DNA of 43,802 nucleotides, from positions 1 to 43,802 of the forward strand of contig JAPLNL010000090.1 of the NCBI GenBank assembly GCA_026692905.1. Direction: 5' to 3'. Position numbers and translations under genes: made by a program. The DNA is from Planctomycetota bacterium. GTDB lineage: Bacteria; Planctomycetota; Planctomycetia; Pirellulales; Pirellulaceae. Positions 16,753 through 23,384 of the stretch are shown piece after piece. Position 1 is the first letter of the stretch; each line of letters begins with the position of its first letter. The notes under the pieces were generated by a model, which had not been told where the DNA came from, searched no databases, and saw only the letters and a program-made list of their open reading frames with translations.

Positions 16753-18531
16753 CTACGAAGCGATCGCTTTGCCATCGGTTCGAGGGTCAGTGGCTGCGAG
16801 CAAGCCGCGGGATATCATTTGGATTCCTTGAGCAATTGCAAGTGAACTCGACACCTTGAGTGGATGTCCCAGTTTGGATAGTTGCTCAGTCACTTCGTTC
16901 CGCCCGTTCCCATTTTCGTTTAGGGGCTGGCGCAATCCACCCAAGTTGGGCTCGTGGTAGACAATGTCAGGTCGCCACTGCTGATGGACTCGAGCTGATG
17001 CGATCGCAGTATCGATTGGTTGGTTTAGGTCAATGCACCGAACGATATTTTGCAATGTTGCGTTGATAATCTTCGGGCCGCCAGCCGCTCCACAACTCAA
17101 CCTTGGCGTTCCGTCTTCGCTGAGTACGATTGATGGGCTCATGCTTGACAGCGGACGTTTGTTAGCAGCAATTGCGTTATTGGCGGAGCCAACAAGACCG
17201 AAAGCATTGGGGACTCCCGGCGAGATGCTGAAGTCGTCCATTTGGTTATTGAGCATGACGCCGGTGCCTGGAATCATGACCTTACAGCCCCAGGTTGTGT
17301 TCACGGTGGAGGTCAACGCGACCCAATTGCCTTTGGCATCAGCCGTTGCCAAGTGTGTTGTGTGCTTTTTGTCGGCGTTGGCTTCCTCGATTCCGTGTGC
17401 GATGTTCGAGGAAGCTTTGTCTAAACGAATTTGCCGTGCCAACCTAGCCGCGTACAACGGATCGACGAGGAATTTTGGGACATCGACGAAGTCGCTGTCA
17501 CCAAGCCAATGCGCTCGGTCTGCAAACGCGCGTTTCATGCATTCCGCAAGCAAATGAAAGAACTCAGCTTTGGAATTCGTATAGATGTTTGCGACGTCAA
17601 ACGTTTCCAACATGTTCAACATTTGGGCAATATGAATACCGCCGGAGCTAGGGGCAGGAAATCCAATGACTTGATTTCCGCGATAATGGGTTCGGACGGC
17701 AGTTCGCTCTATGGCTTTGTAATTTCCAAAGTCTTGCAAGGTTAGGATACCCGAGTATTGATCCAAGTATTCAATGGCGGCTTTGGCAAAGTCACCTGCA
17801 TAGAACCAGCCCGGGCCATACTTCGCGATATTCTTGAGTGTTTTGGCTAAGTCGGGTTGTCGAAGAACTTCGCCAATTTTCGGTACGCTTCCGTCCGGTT
17901 TGAGCAAAACTGCTTTGCTTGCTTCATAGTTGCTCAGGTTCTCCCGTTCCGACGATATAGCGGTATGGGTTGCGATCCCGATTGCATAGCCATTCTCGGC
18001 GGCCTCGATAGCAGGTTCGAATAGCGATGCCCATTGTAAGGTACCCAGCTTATCGTGCGCAAGCTTTAGGGCAGCGATTTGACTTGGTACGGCGCAAGCG
18101 AGCGAGCCGGTTTGGCTCAACTCAGCAACCGGTTTACCGTTGCGAAGATACATTTTTTCCGAAGCGGCTGCAGGAGCCGTCTCTCGACCGTCAATAGCGT
18201 GGATCGCTCCACCCTGGGTTCGAATCAGCATCAAGCATCCACCGCCGAGACCAGAATTGTGGCCATCAACGACCCCTAGGCAAAGGGCGGCTGCGATCGC
18301 GGCGTCGACCGCATTGCCGCCGTCTCGGTATGTTTTCCATGCTGCGTTGGATGCAATGGGATGAACCGTCGCTGCAACGTTTGCTCCAATGGCCGTTCGC
18401 CGATTCGATTGATCAGACTCGGCATTTTGATTTTCTTCTGCCAGCAGCCTTGTCCCCCCGAGGGTCGATCCGATCAACGACGAGGCGGCTATGGCTTGAT
18501 TGAAATGTCGCCGGTGAAACGTTTTCGCCAT
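16753..18531 (-). CDS. ggt: Gamma-glutamyltransferase with Tat-like signal
   Basis: A 592-aa proenzyme of the N-terminal-nucleophile hydrolase family that cleaves gamma-glutamyl bonds, notably of glutathione. The autoprocessing and catalytic Thr is the first Thr of KKHTTHLATADAKG, near residue 391. Other family marks are GGNAVDAAIAAALCLGVV, GLGGGCLMLI, TGVMLNNQMDDFS, the SSMSPSIVL segment and GAAGGPKIINATLQ. The N-terminus (FHRRHFNQAIAASSLIGSTL) has a twin-arginine-like RRHFNQ motif and a hydrophobic stretch. It is encoded directly downstream of tatC on the same strand. Export to the periplasm is expected, and the Tat route is inferred from the motif. Confidence 0.94.
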   Translation of the reverse strand: MAKTFHRRHFNQAIAASSLIGSTLGGTRLLAEENQNAESDQSNRRTAIGANVAATVHPIASNAAWKTYRDGGNAVDAAIAAALCLGVVDGHNSGLGGGCLMLIRTQGGAIHAIDGRETAPAAASEKMYLRNGKPVAELSQTGSLACAVPSQIAALKLAHDKLGTLQWASLFEPAIEAAENGYAIGIATHTAISSERENLSNYEASKAVLLKPDGSVPKIGEVLRQPDLAKTLKNIAKYGPGWFYAGDFAKAAIEYLDQYSGILTLQDFGNYKAIERTAVRTHYRGNQVIGFPAPSSGGIHIAQMLNMLETFDVANIYTNSKAEFFHLLAECMKRAFADRAHWLGDSDFVDVPKFLVDPLYAARLARQIRLDKASSNIAHGIEEANADKKHTTHLATADAKGNWVALTSTVNTTWGCKVMIPGTGVMLNNQMDDFSISPGVPNAFGLVGSANNAIAANKRPLSSMSPSIVLSEDGTPRLSCGAAGGPKIINATLQNIVRCIDLNQPIDTAIASARVHQQWRPDIVYHEPNLGGLRQPLNENGNGRNEVTEQLSKLGHPLKVSSSLAIAQGIQMISRGLLAATDPRTDGKAIAS

Positions 18532-18566
18532 GGTGCAGTGCTTTCGATTTGAAAATTCGACTCAGT

Positions 18567-18623
18567 GCTATTGGACTATTTTGGGGCTATTGGACTATTT
18601 TGGGGCTATTGGACTATTTTGGG
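18567..18623. repeat. Three 19-bp direct repeats between ggt and tatC
   Basis: Three perfect tandem copies of GCTATTGGACTATTTTGGG lie at 18567-18585, 18586-18604 and 18605-18623. The third copy contains the tatC stop codon (complement of CTA at 18614-18616) and the codons for its last residues. Duplication therefore extended outward from the gene end into the spacer before ggt. Slippage is the likeliest origin, but a protein-binding array is possible. Confidence 0.9.
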
Positions 18624-19645
18624 TCAACCGCTTCTCCCCGAAGCATGTCGCTGCGCGGCAAATATTTGCACATTCCGATCCCTACGAAGTAGAGTCCGAT
18701 CAGCGGAATCGCCATTCCCAGCATGCTTCCGACATCGTTCGGCGTTAAGATCATCGATAGGAAAGCGATAATCAGGATGGCCATTCTCCATTGTGTGACG
18801 TAAAGCTGAATAGAGAGAATACCGAGTCGTTCCAAAATCAGCATGACTAGAGGCAACTGAAATGAGATTCCAAAGCCTAGTGGCAGCAGTACCGCCATTT
18901 CCATGTAATCCGTGACCCGAGGTGAAGCTTCAATGCCGAGCATAGCGTTAAACTCAAGCAAGAAGTCGATCACCATGGTGAAAATAAACAAGAACGCGAG
19001 GGCGGCTCCAGACCAAAACAAGAATAGGCTGGTCGGAAGGAAAAAATAAACATAGCGTCGTTCGTGCGGATAAAGTCCTGCGGAAATGAACTGCCAAATA
19101 TGAAAGAAGATACCTGGACTAGCCACCAGAAAGGCAACCACCAAACCAGCCTTAAACCAGAGCATGAAGGGCTCTTGCAGACCAAGAGCTTCGGCATTTG
19201 AATTGATGCCTACATACTGACGGAATGCCACGAGAGCCGTAACCGGCGGAAGTCCAAGACTGTCGGGAGCGGTGACTTCCTTTTCGCCAAGCGTTCCTTC
19301 AAGTGCAGCTTTCACGCGTCGCATATCCAAAAAGACAACTTGGCTAATCTTTTTCTCGTCGATCAACCATTTCGAAAGCTCGGGCGAAAGTTCCGCGCCG
19401 GCAGAGGCCTTCATCTCCGCTTGATTCTTTTTGTCGAAGTACTTGTTGAGCGAGGTTTGCAGTGGAACCTGCATGAATTTGAGGACCGTCGTTGCGGACG
19501 GTAGGCCCACCACCAAACCCACGGCTAGCCAAATGGAAGCCTTGAGCAATGCGCGACGGAGTTCTTCGAGGTGGTCGCCAAAGCTCATCGAGCTTTTCTC
19601 AAATAAATCGTCGGCCTTCTTTAGTGCAAGGGCGCTTTTGGCCAT
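18614..19645 (-). CDS. tatC: Sec-independent protein translocase TatC, extended first loop
   Basis: TatC, the core receptor of the twin-arginine export system, 343 aa from ATG 19645. A TTG at 19648 is also in frame, but GGAG at 19655-19658 fits the ATG. SFGDHLEELRRALLKA marks the conserved cytoplasmic N-terminus. The motif FLVASPGIFFHIWQFISAGL with YPHERR, and LTPNDVGSMLGMAIPLIGLY near the end, are diagnostic. Six hydrophobic segments are seen. The first periplasmic loop (about residues 65-150, charged, KKNQAEMKASAGAELSP...) is much longer than in the 258-aa E. coli protein. No tatA or tatB is visible nearby. Downstream ggt has a Tat-like signal. Confidence 0.96.
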   Translation of the reverse strand: MAKSALALKKADDLFEKSSMSFGDHLEELRRALLKASIWLAVGLVVGLPSATTVLKFMQVPLQTSLNKYFDKKNQAEMKASAGAELSPELSKWLIDEKKISQVVFLDMRRVKAALEGTLGEKEVTAPDSLGLPPVTALVAFRQYVGINSNAEALGLQEPFMLWFKAGLVVAFLVASPGIFFHIWQFISAGLYPHERRYVYFFLPTSLFLFWSGAALAFLFIFTMVIDFLLEFNAMLGIEASPRVTDYMEMAVLLPLGFGISFQLPLVMLILERLGILSIQLYVTQWRMAILIIAFLSMILTPNDVGSMLGMAIPLIGLYFVGIGMCKYLPRSDMLRGEAVDPK

Positions 19646-19780
19646 CAATCAAGTCTCCAGTACTGTTAGGCGGCAAAATGGAATGCCGACGTGCGTAGTT
19701 TGTTTGGGGCGAGTAAAATGAGTTTGGGGTCACCATTTCGTGTCCACCCAGTTTGTTCTTCCTTCTCCTTTTGGCAATCC
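19646..19780. promoter_or_regulatory. Divergent intergenic region tatC / manA
   Basis: These 135 bases separate two genes pointing away from each other, so promoters for both must lie here or just inside the coding ends. I could not pick a convincing -35/-10 pair. Confidence 0.4.
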
Positions 19781-20761
19781 ATGTTTTTACCAGATCAGCC
19801 GATTCGTTTTGAGCCGATTTTTCGTTCGTACATTTGGGGAGGTGACCGTTTGGCCTCACAATTGGGTAAAAAACCACCAGGAAACGGCATTTGGGCCGAA
19901 AGTTGGGAGATTGTGGATCACCGGGAGGGGGAGTCAATCGTTGCGGAAGGCGCTTTTGCCGGTTGGACGCTTCGACAATTAATTGAGTCTTTTCCTAACG
20001 AAATTATCGGTCGTGACGCTCCTAACGAGCGTTTTCCGTTATTGCTGAAGTATTTAGACTGCCAAAGAGTACTCAGCGTTCAAGTTCATCCGGACGATGT
20101 GTATGGTGCCAAAATGGTTGTACCAGACCGTGGTAAAACGGAAGCTTGGTATGTCATTGATGCTGAACCGAACTCCAAACTTTATGCGGGGCTCAAATCG
20201 GGCATCGACCGACAGTCGCTGTCCGACGCCATCGAAAATGGGAAAACCGAGGAGTGCTTGCATGTTCTTTCCCCTAGGGCAGGTGATTGTGTTTTTATTC
20301 CGGCAGGTACCGTCCATGCGTTGGGAGAGGGGCTTTTGGTGGCCGAAATTCAACAAGCCAGCGATTGTACTTTTCGCCTTTTTGACTGGGATCGAGTCGA
20401 CAAAGATGGCCAGCCACGTCAGCTTCATATCGATCTCGCTTTGGAGGTCATCGATTTTGATCGCGGCCCAGTAGAGTTCGTTGCACCTTTACCCGTTGGT
20501 GCCTCAGGAGCGCGGACGATAGTGGAATGCGACAAATTTACGCTTCAAGAATATGCCCAGGCTGGTTCGTATTCATTGCCGACCCCTCAGCTTTCGATCC
20601 TCACCGTTCCTAAAGGTACCGCCGTTTTGCGAACCGAAAAAAACGAATTTGTGCTTGAACGTGGCCAATCGATATTGGTGCCGGCCGCGTGCCTTTCAGC
20701 GAACTTGGATATCTCAAACGACACGATCCTTCTTTCCTCGACACTGCCGAGTTCCACATGA
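19781..20761 (+). CDS. manA: Mannose-6-phosphate isomerase, class I type
   Basis: A cupin-fold zinc isomerase of 326 aa that interconverts fructose-6-P and mannose-6-P. The open frame runs back to 19691, but family homology starts at MFLPDQPIRFEPIF, so ATG 19781 is chosen. YIWGGDRLASQLGK and GIWAESWEI are N-terminal landmarks. LSVQVHPDD supplies the zinc-binding His residues and GKTEAWYVID the conserved Glu. VFIPAGTVHALGEGLLVAEIQQ supplies the second metal-binding His region. The stop overlaps the next gene's start (ATGA at 20758-20761), so the following hypothetical gene is translationally coupled. The product feeds GDP-mannose and envelope sugars, which fits the epimerase two genes downstream. 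Confidence 0.93.
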   Translation: MFLPDQPIRFEPIFRSYIWGGDRLASQLGKKPPGNGIWAESWEIVDHREGESIVAEGAFAGWTLRQLIESFPNEIIGRDAPNERFPLLLKYLDCQRVLSVQVHPDDVYGAKMVVPDRGKTEAWYVIDAEPNSKLYAGLKSGIDRQSLSDAIENGKTEECLHVLSPRAGDCVFIPAGTVHALGEGLLVAEIQQASDCTFRLFDWDRVDKDGQPRQLHIDLALEVIDFDRGPVEFVAPLPVGASGARTIVECDKFTLQEYAQAGSYSLPTPQLSILTVPKGTAVLRTEKNEFVLERGQSILVPAACLSANLDISNDTILLSSTLPSST

Positions 20762-21288
20762 AGACGAACTTAGAGCCTTCGCGAGTGCAATGGTGGAGTT
20801 TGTTGGGGATAAAACCGATGCATAGAGCGTTATTGCGACGCACGGTGGAGCGCGCTGCAATTCCATTAACGGAGGCAGCTGCATCTCGAATCGAGCTCAA
20901 GTGGAGCAATTTTGAAGCGACTATGAACCAGTCGCATTTGGAGTGTTTTGATGGATCAAGTATACAGATTATCGATAGGAATATCTTGTTCAAGCGAATC
21001 GAAGACCACAAAGGTAATGAGGTAAGCCCTGAAATGGACTGTCAGCGATCGAATGCTCAAATTCGGCTGCTTTGGAATTGGTGCAAGCGGGGTAAGGAAG
21101 ACTTGATGTGGTGTACAGAATTGTCGTTTGACGGTTGTATTTACGACTTGGCATCGATGCATCGTTGGGTCCGCGTTTGTTTGAAACACGGTAGAATCAG
21201 TCAAAGCCAGAACAACTTGATTCTTCGAGATTTACAATTGCCAAAAATTTTGCCAAGCTCATCATCCCTCGTATATCCGATTGGATAA
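20758..21288 (+). CDS. Hypothetical protein coupled to manA
   Basis: A 176-aa protein of unknown function. The start is set by the ATGA overlap with the manA stop. The frame opens earlier (20689), but that part lies inside manA. No signal peptide or membrane segment is evident. It is Trp- and Cys-rich for its size (WWSLLG, LLWNWCKRG, MWCTELSFDGC, MHRWVRVC). Four Cys in the second half suggest metal binding or disulfides, but the spacing fits no zinc motif I know. It sits between manA and a nucleotide-sugar epimerase with 3 bases to the latter. A role in the same sugar pathway is possible but not shown. Confidence 0.7.
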   Translation: MKTNLEPSRVQWWSLLGIKPMHRALLRRTVERAAIPLTEAAASRIELKWSNFEATMNQSHLECFDGSSIQIIDRNILFKRIEDHKGNEVSPEMDCQRSNAQIRLLWNWCKRGKEDLMWCTELSFDGCIYDLASMHRWVRVCLKHGRISQSQNNLILRDLQLPKILPSSSSLVYPIG

Positions 21289-21291
21289 CCA

Positions 21292-22302
21292 ATGCAGACC
21301 ATCCTAGTAACAGGCGCGGCGGGGTTTATTGGCTATCACGTTGCAAAGCGTTGTTTAGATGCGGGCATGCAGGTCGTCGGCATGGACAATCTCAACCAGT
21401 ATTACGACGTAACGCTCAAGAAAGCAAGGCTTGCGTGTCTTACCGAGTCCTCGAGCTTTGAATTCGTTGAGTTCGATCTGAATGATCGCGATGCGATGGG
21501 AAAGCTCTTCGAGGATCGTGCTTTTGACAAGGTCGTTCATCTAGGTGCGCAAGCGGGCGTACGTTATTCCGTAGAGAATCCGCATGTGTACGTGGACTCG
21601 AATTTGATGGGGACACTCAACGTTCTCGAAGGCTGCCGCCGCAGCAACGTAACGCATCTCGTTTACGCGAGCAGCTCGAGCGTCTATGGAAGCAACACTT
21701 CGCAACCCTTTTCCGTTTCCGATTCAGCGGATCACCCATTGAGTCTGTATGCTGCGACAAAAAAAGCGACTGAAATGATGGCCCATTCGTATTCGCATTT
21801 GTACGGGCTGCCAACAACCGGGCTTCGGTTCTTTACTGTGTACGGGCCGTGGGGGAGGCCCGACATGGCCCTTTTTAAATTCACAAAAGCGATTTTAGAG
21901 GGGCATGAAATCGAAGTTTACAATGCAGGTAAAATGAGACGAGACTTTACCTATGTGGATGATCTCGCCAAGGTGGTAACTTTAGTTTTGGAGCAGGCAC
22001 CTTTAGCTGATCCGAATTGGAATAGTCGGCATCCCGATCCGGGTTCCAGTTCTGCTCCCTTTCGCATTTACAACGTGGGCAATCAACAGCCAACGGAATT
22101 GATTCGCTTCATCGAAGTGTTAGAAGACACAATCGGTATCAAAGCAAAGAAGAGGATGCTTCCGATTCAAGCGGGAGACGTATTAGATACATTTGCCGAT
22201 GTGGACTCGTTGGCAGCGGCAATTGGCTTCAGTCCTTCCACCCCTATCGAAATTGGTATTCCGAAGTTTGTTGCATGGTACCGGGAGTACTATCATGTCT
22301 AA
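21292..22302 (+). CDS. NAD-dependent sugar epimerase, UDP-glucuronate 4-epimerase-like
   Basis: A 336-aa extended short-chain dehydrogenase/reductase. The N-terminal Rossmann loop is TGAAGFIG (residues 7-14), with MDNLNQYYD after strand 2. The catalytic Ser/Thr lies in YASSSSVYG and the Tyr-Lys pair in YAATKKATE. FFTVYGPWGRPDMALFKFTKAI and the RRDFTYVDDLAKVV substrate-binding stretch are typical of UDP-glucuronate (UDP-galacturonate-forming) epimerases. The NLNQYYD segment also resembles that group. UDP-glucose 4-epimerase is the main alternative. It probably supplies sugars for surface polysaccharide. Its last 8 bases overlap pdxJ. Confidence 0.92.
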   Translation: MQTILVTGAAGFIGYHVAKRCLDAGMQVVGMDNLNQYYDVTLKKARLACLTESSSFEFVEFDLNDRDAMGKLFEDRAFDKVVHLGAQAGVRYSVENPHVYVDSNLMGTLNVLEGCRRSNVTHLVYASSSSVYGSNTSQPFSVSDSADHPLSLYAATKKATEMMAHSYSHLYGLPTTGLRFFTVYGPWGRPDMALFKFTKAILEGHEIEVYNAGKMRRDFTYVDDLAKVVTLVLEQAPLADPNWNSRHPDPGSSSAPFRIYNVGNQQPTELIRFIEVLEDTIGIKAKKRMLPIQAGDVLDTFADVDSLAAAIGFSPSTPIEIGIPKFVAWYREYYHV

Positions 22303-23053
22303 CTCTTTGCGAACTTGTTTGTCCGTCAACGTGAATAAGGTTGCACTGTTGCGCAACACCCGGCACTTAGGAGAACCGAGTGTTGTTCGGGCGTCGCTTA
22401 TTTGCTTGGAGGCGGGCGCGGACGGCATCACAGTTCATCCAAGACCGGATGAGCGTCATATACGTCGTGCAGATGTGTTTGAAATTGCGGAGCTGCTCAA
22501 CGAATGGCCAAACGCCGAGTACAACATTGAGGGGAATCCTTTTCACAATTTAATGGAATTCATCCGTGATGTTCGACCCGCACAAGCGACGTTTGTGCCT
22601 GATAGCGAATCCCAGAGCACCTCGGACCACGGATGGAACTTGCTCGTGGATGCAGTAAAGCTTGAACCGTTGATTCGCGAGTGCAATGATCTTGGGGTTC
22701 GAGTCAGTCTGTTTATGGATCCTGAAGCGGAACAGATGGAGATTGCAAAACAGCTTGGTGCCGAGCGAATTGAGCTCTACACCGAAACTTGGGCAAGTTC
22801 ATTTTCTACAGCGGCTCGTGAATCGACGCTCATGAAATTTGCAGCAGCGGCAAGGTCTGCCCGAAACGCTGGGCTGGTGATCAACGCCGGTCATGATCTC
22901 AATTTGGTCAACCTGACTCCGTTTTTGGTTGGAGTGCCAGGGGTAGCCGAAGTTTCAATCGGCCACGCGTTCATTGGAGACGCGTTGGAAATGGGGTACC
23001 GACAAACCGTGCGAGCGTACTTGAATTGCATCCTAGCGTCTTGTGGGCAGTAA
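22295..23053 (+). CDS. pdxJ: Pyridoxine 5'-phosphate synthase
   Basis: A 252-aa TIM-barrel enzyme that condenses 1-deoxy-xylulose-5-P with 3-amino-2-oxopropyl phosphate to form pyridoxine-5'-P in the DXP-dependent vitamin B6 pathway. The start at 22295 overlaps the epimerase by 8 bases, and the longer frame from 22193 is not homologous. Family landmarks are SVNVNKVALLRNTR at the start, AGADGITVHPRPDERHIR with the conserved His/Arg phosphate site, ATFVPDSES at the LCPE position, GHDLNLVN and IGHAFIGDAL at the C-terminal phosphate loop. It is the last gene of the manA operon, and the metabolic link to the sugar genes is not obvious. Confidence 0.94.
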   Translation: MSNSLRTCLSVNVNKVALLRNTRHLGEPSVVRASLICLEAGADGITVHPRPDERHIRRADVFEIAELLNEWPNAEYNIEGNPFHNLMEFIRDVRPAQATFVPDSESQSTSDHGWNLLVDAVKLEPLIRECNDLGVRVSLFMDPEAEQMEIAKQLGAERIELYTETWASSFSTAARESTLMKFAAAARSARNAGLVINAGHDLNLVNLTPFLVGVPGVAEVSIGHAFIGDALEMGYRQTVRAYLNCILASCGQ

Positions 23054-23064
23054 AAGCAAAGGCT

Positions 23065-23315
23065 TCCTAGCACGACGCGTAAGCTAGTGAATGGGGAACG
23101 TAGATTGCCTAGCTTCCGCGTCGTGTTAAGCACTTCGGCATGAGTCTTCAAGTGAAACAAACCTTTATCCGTTGGGCGCTAGCTAGCCCCGGTTTTCCAC
23201 TGGACATTCGTCGAGAACCGGGGCTAGCGCCCAATGGCTAATTGATCCGAAAAACAAATGCGGATGTGCTTGGAATCTATAAATTCAATTCACTAGCTTG
23301 CGCGTCGTGCTAGGG
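23065..23315. repeat. Inverted-repeat-bounded intergenic element with nested hairpins
   Basis: CCTAGCACGACGCGTAAGCT at 23066 onward is matched in reverse by AGCTTGCGCGTCGTGCTAGG ending near 23314, with one mismatch over about 26 bases. The pair brackets roughly 250 bases. The left copy also pairs locally with CTAGCTTCCGCGTCGTGTTA (to 23129). A second hairpin lies at 23172-23234, with arms TTGGGCGCTAGC and GCTAGCGCCCAA plus inner CCCCGGTT/AACCGGGG. No ORF is inside. It could be a MITE-like element or a cluster of planctomycete extragenic repeats. No target-site duplication was found by eye. Confidence 0.7.
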
Positions 23316-23343
23316 ACTTTGGCCTACGCGGTTCGCTCTGTAG

Positions 23344-23364
23344 CGAAACTCGTCAAGAGTTTCG
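23344..23364. terminator. Hairpin downstream of the TPR gene
   Basis: CGAAACTC / loop GTCAA / GAGTTTCG is a perfect 8-bp stem 20 bases beyond the stop of the minus-strand TPR gene. No U-tract follows on the minus strand. On the plus strand a T5 run lies 20 bases downstream. It is a possible 3' end for either flanking gene. Confidence 0.35.
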
Positions 23365-23384
23365 GCCGCATCGACGGGGTCTTT

